In this document: one piece after another, positions 1 to 11,373 of the stretch
How positions within the stretch are numbered: the stretch's first letter is position 1
How the letters are laid out: the number at the start of each line of letters is the position of its first letter
Assembly: GCF_014199625.1 (NCBI RefSeq)
Contig: NZ_JACHNY010000003.1
Coordinates: 248,001 to 312,000, forward strand
Length of the DNA stretch: 64,000 nucleotides
From: Sphingomonas abaci
Lineage (GTDB): Bacteria > Pseudomonadota > Alphaproteobacteria > Sphingomonadales > Sphingomonadaceae
Reading direction: 5' to 3'
Notes under the pieces: model-generated
Database searches by the model: none
What the model was told of the DNA's origin: nothing
The model's input: the letters and a program-made list of their open reading frames with translations, nothing else
Program-made: the position numbers and the translations under genes

Positions 1-141
1 CCAACCCGGTGGAGGCCGGGTCCGGTCACGGAACGATCCCGATAGGTGACTGGCGTCCCTCGGCCCGGGCCCGGCCTGCGCCGAGGTGATATGGTGGGTC
101 TTGGAGAGGCCTCGCCTGCGCCGAGGCGGCGGTGACGATGA

Positions 142-177
142 AGCGGGCGGCGCATCCGCAGCGATGGGCCGCCCGCT
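142..177 (-). terminator. Hairpin downstream of the Mn-catalase gene
   Basis: A perfect 10-bp inverted repeat (AGCGGGCGGC / GCCGCCCGCT) lies just past the stop codon of the minus-strand catalase gene. The arms can extend inward through CATC/GATG after one mismatch. There is no clear U-tract, so it may be an mRNA 3'-end stabiliser or a weak terminator. Confidence 0.5.
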
Positions 178-183
178 CGTCCC

Positions 184-1038
184 TCAGGCGATCTGCTGTG
201 CCTGAGCGCCGCTGTCCGGGCGCGCCGGGCCAAGCACCGGCTTCTCGCCCAGCGGTTCGTTGCGGAACACGGTGAACTCGCCGCGTCCGTCGACCGTCGG
301 ACCACTCGTCCAGCGCCCCTCCGGCACCGATCCGTCGACCGAGGTTGCGTAGAAATTATAGTTGTTCTGCTGATCCTCCATCTCCTGCGGGAAGCTGTTG
401 GGGATCGGCAAATTGGCGGACGGTCCGCCCAGCTCCTCCAGCACCGCCAGCCATTGCTGCTGGTGCATCGTGTCGCGCGCGATCATGTAGTGGAGCATCT
501 TCTTCATGCCCTCGTCCTGCGTCGCGTTGAACAGCCGCACCGCCAGCACCCGGCCGGTGCTCTCCGCCGCGACGTTGCAGTACATGTCGGCCGAGATGTT
601 GCCGCTGGCGTAGATGTGGCTCATGTCGAACGGAATGCCGTCGGAATCGATCGGCATCGCCGCCAAACCCGAGGACAGCAGATTCTTGTGGATCATGCCC
701 TCGACCGCATGGCGGGCGTTGCTGCCGCCCATCACCGCGCCGACGATGCCGTCGGCCGACCCCTGTTCCTGCAACTCGGTCGGCGCCTTGTCGAGGTTGA
801 GCGCGACGGCGGTCGCCAGCATCTCGATATGGCCGATCTCCTCGGTCGCGGTGTGGAGCAGCATGTCGCGATATTTCGGGTTGGGCGAGCGGTTGCCCCA
901 AGCCTGGAAGAAATACTGCATGCAGACGCGGATTTCGCCCTCCACGCCGCCGATCGCCTGTTGCAACAGGGTCGCGAAAGCGGGGTCCGGCTTGTCCACG
1001 CGGACGGGATATTGCAGCCGGCTGTCGTGATAATACAT
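184..1038 (-). CDS. Manganese (non-heme) catalase
   Basis: 284 aa, within the normal range for dimanganese catalases, which disproportionate hydrogen peroxide in the cytoplasm. The ferritin-like four-helix core is readable. Expected metal ligands are Glu35 (GVEGEIRVCMQY), Glu67 and His70 (TEEIGHIEM), Glu159 (AAESTGR) and His192 (RDTMHQQQW). The C-terminus is a Pro/Gly-rich tail typical of the family. The start is supported by a GGGAG Shine-Dalgarno sequence upstream of the ATG. The gene is monocistronic and precedes a hairpin. The window also carries a heme catalase (katE), so the organism has two unrelated peroxide-removing enzymes. Family assignment is firm; regulation is not visible. Confidence 0.93.
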   Translation of the reverse strand: MYYHDSRLQYPVRVDKPDPAFATLLQQAIGGVEGEIRVCMQYFFQAWGNRSPNPKYRDMLLHTATEEIGHIEMLATAVALNLDKAPTELQEQGSADGIVGAVMGGSNARHAVEGMIHKNLLSSGLAAMPIDSDGIPFDMSHIYASGNISADMYCNVAAESTGRVLAVRLFNATQDEGMKKMLHYMIARDTMHQQQWLAVLEELGGPSANLPIPNSFPQEMEDQQNNYNFYATSVDGSVPEGRWTSGPTVDGRGEFTVFRNEPLGEKPVLGPARPDSGAQAQQIA

Positions 1039-1244
1039 GGTGCGCTCCCAAGATGGCAGGACTGGCTGAACGCGCAGGACGCGGATGGATCAGGCGGAAA
1101 AGCTCTGGTGCTGATCGGGATTAGGTAAGTTTTTCAGTCGCTTGATCTCGCTTAACCGGTGCCTGGCTGATGCATGGCGGTGGCCAAGCCTTGCATCCTG
1201 GGGCGGCTTGGCCATGATGCCCGGCGCTTGTGGGGAACGGCATC

Positions 1245-1712
1245 ATGCGTGGACAGATATTGGGCGTGGACCGGCGGACCGGCGAGGGGCTGGTATCGGG
1301 CGATGATGGCCGGCGCTATACCTTCCGCCCCGACGACTGGGCGCATCAGGGCGAACCCTCGGTAGGGGCCTATGTTGATTTCGATGCCGAGCAGAGCCGC
1401 GCGCGCAGCATCTTCCCGGTTCCCGCCGCCCCCCAGGCCGTCGCGCCTCCGGCAGTCGGCGCTGTGGCGATGCCGGGCGGGCCGGTCACCGACCGCAACA
1501 AATATATCGCGGCGATCCTGGCCTTCCTGTTCGGGACGCTGGGCATCCACCGCTTCTATCTGGGCCGGACCGGGTCAGGAATCGCGATGCTGGTGCTGAC
1601 CTGCACCGTTGTCGGGCTGCTGGTGACCGGGCTTTGGGCGCTGGTCGACTGCATCCGCCATCTGGTGATGTCCGACGCCGCGTTCGCGGCGCGCTATCCG
1701 CGCAAGGGGTGA
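1245..1712 (+). CDS. TM2-domain membrane protein with N-terminal cold-shock-like segment
   Basis: 155 aa from the ATG at 1245, which has GGGGAA 8 nt upstream; an in-frame GTG at 1230 is a less likely start. Residues 1-50 (GQILGVDRRTGEGLVSGDDG...YTFRPDDW) resemble the small beta-barrel, cold-shock-like segment found fused to TM2 proteins in proteobacteria. An Ala/Pro linker follows. The C-terminus is a TM2 domain with two hydrophobic helices joined by a short polar turn, including the hallmark LFGTLGIHRFYLGRTGSG and a final ALVDCIRHL. TM2 proteins are inner-membrane proteins of unknown biochemical function. No operon partner is evident; the next gene is a minus-strand peptide. Confidence 0.8.
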   Translation: MRGQILGVDRRTGEGLVSGDDGRRYTFRPDDWAHQGEPSVGAYVDFDAEQSRARSIFPVPAAPQAVAPPAVGAVAMPGGPVTDRNKYIAAILAFLFGTLGIHRFYLGRTGSGIAMLVLTCTVVGLLVTGLWALVDCIRHLVMSDAAFAARYPRKG

Positions 1713-1783
1713 AGGTTCAATTCGCGCGGAAATCCTGGAAGCCCCTGACCGCCCCCTCATAAGAGAGGGCGGGGGCCGATGCG

Positions 1784-1870
1784 TCAAAGGGTCGAGATGA
1801 CCACCCCGATCACCAGCGCCTGTGCCGCGATCGCCAGCACCGAGCTGGTCACGGATTCGAACATACGCAT
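1784..1870 (-). CDS. 28-aa predicted membrane peptide
   Basis: A short reading frame encodes MRMFESVTSSVLAIAAQALV and ends in IGVVISTL: one hydrophobic helix after a short N-terminus. A GGAG Shine-Dalgarno sequence stands 8 nt before the ATG, and a perfect 7-bp hairpin lies just upstream. No function can be assigned. The clean ribosome site, uninterrupted helix and placement in an otherwise empty gap between two genes support expression as a small inner-membrane protein. It could still be spurious; conservation in related genomes would decide. Confidence 0.5.
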   Translation of the reverse strand: MRMFESVTSSVLAIAAQALVIGVVISTL

Positions 1871-1884
1871 GGTTGGGTCTCCAA

Positions 1885-1904
1885 TGCCGGAGATATATCC
1901 GGCA
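1885..1904. promoter_or_regulatory. Inverted repeat in the leader of the 28-aa peptide gene
   Basis: A perfect inverted repeat TGCCGGA-GATATA-TCCGGCA sits immediately upstream of the GGAG ribosome site of the small peptide gene. It could be an operator (dyad with AT-rich centre) or an mRNA leader hairpin near the ribosome site. Seen directly; function inferred. Confidence 0.4.
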
Positions 1905-2020
1905 AGGACGATATGGCGATCATGTCGCTCTGGCGCAATTTTGTAACAGGCTGCCGCAGATGCAGCGATTGCATCCTCAGCCGGGCCAGCGCATCGTCCG
2001 CTGGCCCGGCCCCTAACCGT

Positions 2021-3337
2021 TCACGCTTCGCCGAAGACCCGGGCGAAAATCGTATCGACATGTTTCAGATGGTAGGCGAGGTCGAACTTCGCCTCGATCT
2101 CCGCTGGCGACAGGGCGGCGGTGACCTCCGGATCGGCCTTGAGCAGGTCGAGCAGCGACAGCGCGCCGTCCGACTCCCACACCTTCATCGCGTTGCGCTG
2201 CACCAGGCGATAGGCGTCCTCGCGGCTCACGCCCGCCTGGGTGAGCGCCAGCAGCACCCGCTGCGAATGGACCAGGCCGCCCATCCGGTCGAGATTCTTC
2301 TGCATCCGCGCCGGATAGACCAGCAGCTTGTCGACCACGCCGGTCAGGCGCGCGAGCGCGAAGTCGAGCGTGATCGTCGCATCGGGGCCGATATAGCGCT
2401 CGACCGAGGAATGGCTGATGTCGCGCTCGTGCCACAGCGCGACATTCTCCAGCGCCGGGGTGACATAGCCGCGCACCATGCGGGCGAGGCCGGTCAGATT
2501 TTCGGTCAGCACCGGGTTGCGCTTGTGCGGCATCGCCGACGAGCCCTTCTGGCCGGGCGAGAAATATTCCTCCGCCTCCAGCACCTCGGTGCGCTGCAGG
2601 TGGCGGACCTCGGTCGCCAGCCGCTCGATCGAGCTGGCGATGACGCCGAGGGTCGCGAAGAACATGGCATGGCGGTCGCGCGGGATGACCTGGGTCGAGA
2701 CGGGCTCGACGGTCAGACCCATCTTGCTGGCGACATGCGCCTCCACCGCCGGATCGATATTGGCGAAGGTGCCGACCGCGCCCGAGATCGCGCAGGTCGC
2801 GACATCGGCGCGCGCGGCGATCAGGCGGGTGCGGTTGCGGTCGAACTCGGCATAGGCCTGGGCCAGCTTCAGGCCGAAGGTGACCGGCTCGGCATGGATG
2901 CCATGGCTGCGACCGATCGTCGGGGTCAGCTTGTGCTCGTACGCCCGGCGCTTCAGCACCGCGAGCAGGGCGTCCAGATCGGCGATCAGCATGTCGGCGG
3001 CGCGGGCGAGCTGCACCGCCAGACAGGTGTCGAGCACGTCGGAGCTGGTCATGCCCTGATGCAGGAATCGCGCCTCCGGCCCGGTCCGCTCGCTGACATG
3101 GGTGAGGAAGGCGATGACGTCGTGCTTGGTCTCCGCCTCGATCGCGTCGATCCGCGCCACGTCGAACGGGCCAGCGGCGGCATCCGCCTCCCAGATGCGC
3201 GCGGCGGCGTCGCGGGGCACCACGCCCAGTTCGGCCAGCGCGTCGGTGGCGTGCGCCTCGATCTCGAACCAGATGCGGAAACGGGCCTCGGGCGTCCACA
3301 GGGCGGCCATGGCGGGGCGGGAATAGCGCGGAATCAT
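2021..3337 (-). CDS. purB: Adenylosuccinate lyase
   Basis: 438 aa. It catalyses two fumarate-releasing steps of purine synthesis (SAICAR to AICAR, adenylosuccinate to AMP). The fumarase/aspartase superfamily signature SSAMPHKRNP is present around residue 265, and the conserved TSSDVLDT and GRSHGIHAEPVTFG segments carry the expected catalytic Ser/His context. A downstream ADSL C-terminal helical domain is present. The frame is open well upstream, but the ATG at 3337 (MIPRYSRP, typical for alphaproteobacterial PurB) has GAGGA about 6 nt before it and is preferred. It is divergent from the EF-hand gene and monocistronic. Confidence 0.96.
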   Translation of the reverse strand: MIPRYSRPAMAALWTPEARFRIWFEIEAHATDALAELGVVPRDAAARIWEADAAAGPFDVARIDAIEAETKHDVIAFLTHVSERTGPEARFLHQGMTSSDVLDTCLAVQLARAADMLIADLDALLAVLKRRAYEHKLTPTIGRSHGIHAEPVTFGLKLAQAYAEFDRNRTRLIAARADVATCAISGAVGTFANIDPAVEAHVASKMGLTVEPVSTQVIPRDRHAMFFATLGVIASSIERLATEVRHLQRTEVLEAEEYFSPGQKGSSAMPHKRNPVLTENLTGLARMVRGYVTPALENVALWHERDISHSSVERYIGPDATITLDFALARLTGVVDKLLVYPARMQKNLDRMGGLVHSQRVLLALTQAGVSREDAYRLVQRNAMKVWESDGALSLLDLLKADPEVTAALSPAEIEAKFDLAYHLKHVDTIFARVFGEA

Positions 3338-3445
3338 CGAAGTCCTCGTCGTGCAATCGGCACGGCTCGCCGCGCCCGGCACGAGAGAGTCGTGCCTTTC
3401 GCGCCGATTAGCAGCCGGGTCCCCCCTCTGTAAATCCGACCGATC

Positions 3446-3471
3446 GGAACCTACATCCTCGATCACCGGTT
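3446..3471 (+). promoter_or_regulatory. Possible EcfG-type general stress promoter
   Basis: GGAAC at 3446-3450, then 17 nt, then GGTT at 3468-3471. This resembles the alphaproteobacterial EcfG promoter (GGAAC-N16/17-CGTT) with one mismatch in the -10 element. It points at the EF-hand gene about 75 nt downstream. Short motifs occur by chance, so this is a candidate only. Confidence 0.35.
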
Positions 3472-3549
3472 GAATAGCCGGGTAACAAGTTTTCGCTGCA
3501 CCATGCAGCCAGCGCCAAAATCGCACGGCGCTTAATAATGGAGACCAAG

Positions 3550-4038
3550 ATGCTGAAATATGCCATGCTTGCTTCGGCGATGATCGTTGCTGCTCCGGTG
3601 GCCGCGCAAACTGCACCACAGACCGCAACGGCGGCGCCAAATGCCCAGGTGCAGGCCGGCGTGCCCGGTGCGAGCGGATCAGTTACTGGCGGTGCCGCAG
3701 TCGGCGTCCAGGCCGATCCGGCGACTGGTGCCGCGGTCGGAGCGACCGCCGATGCCAGCACGACCGCCTCGGCCGCGCAGCCCGCGCAGATCGCGCAGGT
3801 CGTCGATCAGGAGTTCGGCACCTATGACAAGGATGGCGACGGCGCGCTGAGCAAGACCGAGTTCGCCGCCTGGATGGACAAGCTGAAGGCGTCGACGCCC
3901 GATGCCAAACCGATGCCGGCGGCCAAGCAGACAGCCTGGAACAACGCCGCCTTCAAGCAGGCGGATGCGGACAAGTCGACCAAGGTCGACAAGGCCGAAT
4001 TGACCGGCTTCCTGAGTGGCTCCGCCAAGGCGGGTTGA
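3550..4038 (+). CDS. Exported EF-hand calcium-binding protein
   Basis: 162 aa from the ATG at 3550, chosen over the in-frame ATG at 3538 because GGAGA lies 5 nt upstream and the signal peptide (MLKYAMLASAMIVAAPVAAQ) then starts properly. Cleavage after AAQ gives a periplasmic or secreted protein. Residues 22-85 are low-complexity Ala/Gly/Gln/Thr. One good EF-hand loop (DKDGDGALSKTE) lies near residue 100. A second, degenerate loop (DADKSTKVDKAE) near residue 145 lacks the central Gly. Likely a Ca2+-binding periplasmic protein; the ligand role is inferred from family knowledge. It is followed by a strong terminator. Confidence 0.8.
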   Translation: MLKYAMLASAMIVAAPVAAQTAPQTATAAPNAQVQAGVPGASGSVTGGAAVGVQADPATGAAVGATADASTTASAAQPAQIAQVVDQEFGTYDKDGDGALSKTEFAAWMDKLKASTPDAKPMPAAKQTAWNNAAFKQADADKSTKVDKAELTGFLSGSAKAG

Positions 4039-4062
4039 TCGTTCGGACCGACGATGGAGTGG

Positions 4063-4093
4063 CGGCCGCCGGGGCGAACCCGGTGGCCGTTTT
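4063..4093 (+). terminator. Rho-independent terminator after the EF-hand gene
   Basis: An 11-bp stem (one G-T wobble) with a GCGAA loop is followed directly by TTTT, 25 nt after the EF-hand stop codon. Confidence 0.75.
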
Positions 4094-4257
4094 CGTGTCT
4101 TCGGACGGGCGGGGCGGATGGACGGCCGTAGTCCGCCATCCCGCGCGGGCGCGTTGCGAAAGCGCCCGCCGCGCCCTGTGGCCAGCCGCACTTCTCCTCG
4201 CGCGAACCTGGACCAGGCCTCGCACCGATCCTGACGAAATAGGGTCGCCGACCCCGC

Positions 4258-4692
4258 TCAGGCTTTCCGAGACGCGAACAGCTTGGTGAAGAGCTGGTCG
4301 GCCATGTCGCCGATCACAGTGGCGATGACCTGCGGGTCGGGTGTTTTGGTCGTGCCCTGCGGCGGCGTCGGAGGGGGTGGCGGCGGGGGCGCGCCGGCCT
4401 CCGGCTGAGGCGGCACGGGAGCCTCGGGCGGGCGGGGCGGTTCGGCCGGGCGCTGCGCGGTCTGCGCAGTCTGCGCGGTCGGGCGGGTGAGTGCGGCGCT
4501 GGCGGCGGCGGCGGCCATGGTCAGTCCGGTCGCCAGCATGTGCCGACCCTCCGGGCTGGACAGGTGGCGCGACAGCGCGGCGGCGACGCCGGCGACCTGC
4601 GGCGGCAGGCCGGATTTGGCGGAATCCGACTTGGGCGAGGTCCCCTCATGGCGATGGTCGTGCTTCTGCTTGTGCTTCTTCTTCTTGCCCAT
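4258..4692 (-). CDS. Lys/His-rich, Pro-rich hypothetical protein
   Basis: 144 aa, unrecognised. The N-terminus is very basic and His-rich (MGKKKKHKQKHDHRHEG). Next comes an Ala-rich amphipathic region (residues 30-70, with SPEGRHMLATGLTMAAAAAS), then about 45 residues dominated by Pro with short QTA repeats, and a C-terminal helix (PQVIATVIGDMADQLFTKLF). GGAG lies about 9 nt before the ATG. It has no signal peptide or clear membrane span. It is divergent from uvrA, so the intergenic LexA-like box could affect both genes. A nucleic-acid-associated role would fit the basic tail, but that is speculation. Confidence 0.65.
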   Translation of the reverse strand: MGKKKKHKQKHDHRHEGTSPKSDSAKSGLPPQVAGVAAALSRHLSSPEGRHMLATGLTMAAAAASAALTRPTAQTAQTAQRPAEPPRPPEAPVPPQPEAGAPPPPPPPTPPQGTTKTPDPQVIATVIGDMADQLFTKLFASRKA

Positions 4693-4840
4693 GGCCGACT
4701 CCGCATGTGTATTAGCGTTGCAACACAGATGGGGCTTCCGCCGCGAGGAGGCAAGAGGCGGGCGGCGACGGCGATCCGACGCAACTCGGCTGGCGATCGC
4801 GCGTCCTGCTTCCTATCTCGGGACACTAGCCTCCCGCGCG

Positions 4841-4855
4841 GAACGGAAGTAGAAC
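4841..4855. promoter_or_regulatory. Predicted LexA (SOS) box upstream of uvrA
   Basis: GAAC-GGAAGTA-GAAC is the exact reverse complement of the alphaproteobacterial LexA operator GTTC-N7-GTTC and ends 7 nt before the uvrA ATG. uvrA is a classical SOS gene, so the position is biologically sensible. The pattern was read directly; binding is inferred. Confidence 0.75.
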
Positions 4856-4862
4856 CAAGCCC

Positions 4863-7772
<2,910 letters not shown>

Positions 7773-8079
7773 GGTGTTTCCAATGCACCGACTTACCTCT
7801 TCCCTTTGATACGATCATCGCAAAGTCAGGCGTTTCGGCCTCCGGTGGGTCCACCTCGCGGAGGCGATGCCTTTGCGGAAGCCCCCGTCCTCCGCCGGGG
7901 TGGCCCGGTGTTTCGGGCAGTGCCGTGACTCTTGTAAAGATCCGGCCGTTGCCGGGGTGGCACGGTGGGATCCGGCACCGGCCCCGTGAAGGGGAGGGAC
8001 GGCGGAAACCCCTCCACCCTTGCCCCCGCATCACGCGTCGCATAAGCCTCGGCCCCCTCTCCAATCACCGAGTGTCATC
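7773..8079. other. uvrA-thrS intergenic region with a short direct repeat
   Basis: No gene seen. It holds two near-identical copies of a 17-nt GC-rich unit, GCCGGGGTGGC(C/A)CGGTG, at 7894-7910 and 7951-7967. Local dyads such as CCCCG...CGGGG could form hairpins. No tRNA or clear U-tract terminator is visible. The thrS promoter probably lies here. Confidence 0.5.
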
Positions 8080-10086
8080 ATGTCCGCCCATCCGGCCGAG
8101 TTGTTCCGCATCACGCTTCCCGACGGTTCCGTCCGCGAGGTCGCGCCCGGGACTACCCCCGCCGATGTCGCGGCGGCGATCGGGCCGGGCCTTGCCAAGG
8201 CGGCGATCGCGGCGCGGATCGATGGCGAGGTGCGCGACCTGTCGCGGCCCTTCGCGGGCGATACCCAGCTCGCCCTCATCACCATGAAGGACGAGGCCGA
8301 GGCGCTGGAGCTGGCGCGCCACGACTTCGCGCATGTGATGGCGGAGGCGGTGCAGCATCTGTTCCCCGGCACGCAGATCACCTTCGGCCCGGCGACCGAG
8401 GACGGCTTCTATTATGATTTCGCGCCGAAGGACCGGCCGTTCACCGACGACGATCTGCCCGCGATCGAGGCGGAGATGCGCGCGATCATCGCCCGCAACG
8501 AGCCGTTCGTGCGCGAAGTGTGGAGCCGCCAGGACCTGATCGACCGCTGGACCGCGCAGGGCGAGACGTTCAAGGCCGAATGGGCCGCCGAACTTCCGCA
8601 AGGCGAGGAACTGACCATCTACCGCCAGGGCGAATGGCTCGACATGTGCCGGGGGCCGCACATGCCCTCGACCGGCCGGCTCGATCCTGCCGCGTTCAAG
8701 CTGACGCGCGTATCGGGCGCCTATTGGCGGGGCGACCAGAAGAACGCGATGCTCAGCCGCGTCTATGGCACCGGCTGGCTCAACAAGAAGCAGCTCGACC
8801 AGCATCTCTTCCGCCTGGAAGAGGCCGCTAAGCGCGACCATCGCAAGATCGGGCAGGAGATGGACCTGTTCCACCTCCAGTCGGAAGCGCAGGGGTCGGT
8901 GTTCTGGCACCCCAAGGGCTATCTGCTGTGGCGGTCGCTCGAGGCCTATATGCGCCGCCGCCTTGACGCGGCGGACTATGCCGAGGTCAAGACGCCGCAA
9001 TTGATGGACGCGCGCCAATGGGAGCAGTCCGGCCATTGGGGCAAATATCGCGAGAACATGTTCGTCGTCCCCGACGAGATCCCCAATACCGAGGATGAGG
9101 GCGCGGTGCTGTCGGGTGAGGCGGACCTGATGGCGCTGAAACCGATGAACTGCCCGGCGCATGTCCTGATCTTCAAGCAGGGGATCAAGTCGTACCGCGA
9201 CCTGCCGATCCGCATGGCCGAGTTCGGCTGCTGCCATCGCAACGAGCCGCATGGCGCGCTGCACGGCATCATGCGCGTCCGCCAGTTCACGCAGGACGAC
9301 GCGCACATCTTCGTGCGCGAGGACCAGCTGGTCGATGAAGTCCGCAAGTTCTGCGAGCTGCTGCATTCGGTCTATGCCGATCTCGGCTTCACCGACTATG
9401 CGGTGAAGCTGGCGCTGCGGCCGGAGAAGCGCTTCGGCTCGGACGACATGTGGGACGTCGCCGAACAGGAGCTGCGCGACGCGGTGCAGGCGTCGAACCT
9501 GCCCGACGAGATCAAGGCGAAGTTCGAGGAACTGCCCGGCGAGGGGGCCTTCTATGCGCCGAAGCTGGAATTCCACCTGACCGACGCAATCGGCCGCACC
9601 TGGCAGGTCGGCACCATCCAGTCCGACCGCGTGCTGCCCGACCGGCTGGATGCGTCTTATGTCGGCGAGGACGGCAACCGGCACCGCCCGGTCATGCTGC
9701 ACCGCGCGATCCTGGGCACGTTCGAACGGTTCATCGGCATCCTGATCGAGCATCATGCCGGCCGCTTCCCGCTCTGGCTGGCGCCGGTCCAGGCGGTGGT
9801 CGCTACGATCGTGTCGGACGCTGACGATTATGCCGAAGAGGTCGCGGCCCGGCTGCGCGCCGCCGGCCTGCGGGTCGAGACGGATCGCCGCAACGAGAAG
9901 ATCAACTACAAGGTGCGCGAGCATTCGCTGGCCAAGGTCCCGAACCTGCTGGTCGTCGGCAAGCGCGAGGCGGAGGAGGGCAAGGTCGCCATCCGTCGCC
10001 TGGGCAGCCAGCAGCAGCAGATCGTGACGCTGGATGAGGCGATCGCGGCGCTGAAGGGCGAGGCGACGCCGCCCGACCTGCGCTGA
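8080..10086 (+). CDS. thrS: Threonyl-tRNA synthetase
   Basis: 668 aa. It charges tRNA-Thr and edits mischarged Ser. Order: N-terminal TGS domain (residues 3-65, [16 protein letters not shown]), tRNA second additional (editing) domain with [11 protein letters not shown], class II catalytic core, and C-terminal anticodon-binding domain. Zinc/active-site segments are present: [11 protein letters not shown], motif 2 ([19 protein letters not shown]) and motif 3 ([20 protein letters not shown]). The frame is open 20 codons upstream, but the ATG at 8080 matches family N-termini. It is followed after 14 nt by an acetyltransferase gene in the same direction, then infC, so the three may be partly cotranscribed. 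Confidence 0.97.
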   Translation: MSAHPAELFRITLPDGSVREVAPGTTPADVAAAIGPGLAKAAIAARIDGEVRDLSRPFAGDTQLALITMKDEAEALELARHDFAHVMAEAVQHLFPGTQITFGPATEDGFYYDFAPKDRPFTDDDLPAIEAEMRAIIARNEPFVREVWSRQDLIDRWTAQGETFKAEWAAELPQGEELTIYRQGEWLDMCRGPHMPSTGRLDPAAFKLTRVSGAYWRGDQKNAMLSRVYGTGWLNKKQLDQHLFRLEEAAKRDHRKIGQEMDLFHLQSEAQGSVFWHPKGYLLWRSLEAYMRRRLDAADYAEVKTPQLMDARQWEQSGHWGKYRENMFVVPDEIPNTEDEGAVLSGEADLMALKPMNCPAHVLIFKQGIKSYRDLPIRMAEFGCCHRNEPHGALHGIMRVRQFTQDDAHIFVREDQLVDEVRKFCELLHSVYADLGFTDYAVKLALRPEKRFGSDDMWDVAEQELRDAVQASNLPDEIKAKFEELPGEGAFYAPKLEFHLTDAIGRTWQVGTIQSDRVLPDRLDASYVGEDGNRHRPVMLHRAILGTFERFIGILIEHHAGRFPLWLAPVQAVVATIVSDADDYAEEVAARLRAAGLRVETDRRNEKINYKVREHSLAKVPNLLVVGKREAEEGKVAIRRLGSQQQQIVTLDEAIAALKGEATPPDLR

Positions 10087-10100
10087 CCGACGTGGGCGCG

Positions 10101-10673
10101 ATGCGGTCCGAAAAGCAGAAGATGCTGGCCGGGGAGCCCTATCGCGCCGACGATCCCGAACTCGTCGCCGATCAGGCGCGAGCGGCGGACTGGATGATCC
10201 GCTACAATGCGGCGCTCGCGGCATCGGCGGCCGAGCGGGCGGCGCTGCTCGCCGAGGGGCTGGGAACGGCCGGGGCGGGGGCGGTGATCCGGCCGCCCTT
10301 CCACTGCGACTATGGCTATAACATCCGGCTGGGCGAGGGCGTGTTCCTCAATTTCGGCTGTGTCGTGCTCGACGTGGTGGCGGTGACGATCGGCGATCGC
10401 ACGCAGATCGGGCCGGGCGTGCAGATCCTGACCGCCGACCATCCGCGGGATGCGGTCGAGCGGGCGACCGGCGCGGAATGGGGGCGACCGATCGCGATCG
10501 GTCGCGACGTGTGGATCGGCGGCGGCGCGCTGGTCCTGCCGGGGGTGACAATCGGCGATGGCGCGATCGTCGGGGCGGGTAGCGTGGTGACGCGCGACGT
10601 GCCGGCCGGTGCGACGGTCGTTGGCAATCCCGCGCGCGTGCGGACGCCCGGCGCAAGCACGCCCGCCGCCTGA
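10101..10673 (+). CDS. Maltose/galactoside-type O-acetyltransferase (LbH hexapeptide family)
   Basis: 190 aa from the ATG at 10101 ([18 protein letters not shown] is the classic N-terminus of maltose acetyltransferases); a GTG at 10092 is an alternative. The N-terminal helical cap is followed by a left-handed beta-helix of hexapeptide repeats ([27 protein letters not shown]). The catalytic His sits in TADHPRD near residue 115. The C-terminal VVGNPARV is typical. It transfers acetyl from acetyl-CoA to a sugar hydroxyl; the natural acceptor cannot be told from sequence. It lies between thrS and infC, an unusual neighbour for those translation genes. Confidence 0.88.
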   Translation: MRSEKQKMLAGEPYRADDPELVADQARAADWMIRYNAALAASAAERAALLAEGLGTAGAGAVIRPPFHCDYGYNIRLGEGVFLNFGCVVLDVVAVTIGDRTQIGPGVQILTADHPRDAVERATGAEWGRPIAIGRDVWIGGGALVLPGVTIGDGAIVGAGSVVTRDVPAGATVVGNPARVRTPGASTPAA

Positions 10674-10773
10674 GCCGCGTCGCGGGACCCCGCGGATATT
10701 TGCCGGCCACCGTCTTTCCATTACGTCCGGCGTGTCTTATATTGGCAGGGCAACCGTTACAGGAGCTTTACCC

Positions 10774-11319
10774 ATACGTCCTCCCATGATGCGCCGGCCG
10801 AACCAGGCGCCGCCAATGAATGGTCCTCGTTTCAACGAGTGGATCCAAAGCCCCAAGGTCCGCGTGATCGACCATGAGGGCGAGAATCTTGGCGTGATGT
10901 ACACGCGCGAAGCGATGGCCCAGGCGCAGGAAGTCGGACTCGACCTCGTCGAGGTGTCGCCCAATGCCGACCCGCCGGTCGCCAAGTTCCTCGATGTCGG
11001 CAAGTATAAGTACGAGGCGCAAAAGAAGGCGAATCTCGCCCGCAAGTCGCAGAAGACGCAGGAGATCAAGGAGATCAAGATGCGTCCGAATATCGACGAC
11101 CACGACTATGACACCAAGATGAAGAAGGTTGTCGAGTTCATCGAGGAAGGCGACAAGGTCAAGGTTACCATGCGCTTCCGGGGTCGTGAGCTGAGTCACG
11201 GCCAGCTTGGCATGAACGTGCTTCAGCGCGTCGCCGAGCAGGTGGCCGAGGTCGCCAAGGTCGAGGCCTATCCGCGCATGGAAGGCCGGCAGATGCTGAT
11301 GGTGCTCGCGCCGAAGTGA
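10774..11319 (+). CDS. infC: Translation initiation factor IF-3, probable AUA start
   Basis: 181 aa if started at ATA 10774. The IF3 N domain ([19 protein letters not shown]), the lysine-rich linker ([20 protein letters not shown]) and the C domain ([31 protein letters not shown]) are complete. The only good Shine-Dalgarno sequence, AGGAG at 10761-10765, is 8 nt before an in-frame ATA and 20 nt before the first ATG (10786). This suggests a non-AUG start as in E. coli infC (AUU), where IF-3 represses its own initiation. An ATG start at 10786 or 10789 would give 177 or 176 aa. Product identity is certain; the start is inferred. Confidence 0.95.
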   Translation: MRPPMMRRPNQAPPMNGPRFNEWIQSPKVRVIDHEGENLGVMYTREAMAQAQEVGLDLVEVSPNADPPVAKFLDVGKYKYEAQKKANLARKSQKTQEIKEIKMRPNIDDHDYDTKMKKVVEFIEEGDKVKVTMRFRGRELSHGQLGMNVLQRVAEQVAEVAKVEAYPRMEGRQMLMVLAPK

Positions 11320-11326
11320 GCGCCCA

Positions 11327-11373
11327 TGGCGGGTGCGGATCGGCGCACCCGCCACGACTCGCGGGGCGAGTCG
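11327..11373 (+). terminator. Tandem perfect hairpins after infC
   Basis: Eight nt past the infC stop there is an 11-bp perfect stem (TGGCGGGTGCG, loop GATCGG). It is followed with no gap by an 8-bp perfect stem (CGACTCGC, loop GGG). Neither has a U-tract. They could terminate or protect the infC mRNA 3' end. Confidence 0.5.

Noticed and set aside
74-126. 13-nt direct repeat GCCTGCGCCGAGG (two copies) near the left edge
   Set aside because: Short, GC-rich and without an associated gene or dyad; compatible with chance in this base composition.
1913-3433. A 506-codon frame antisense to purB
   Set aside because: Arg/Gly/His-rich shadow with no family match; purB signature is intact on the other strand.
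8065-10224. A 719-codon frame antisense to thrS
   Set aside because: Mirror of thrS; composition biased to Arg/Leu/Asp/Gln and no ribosome site or domain.
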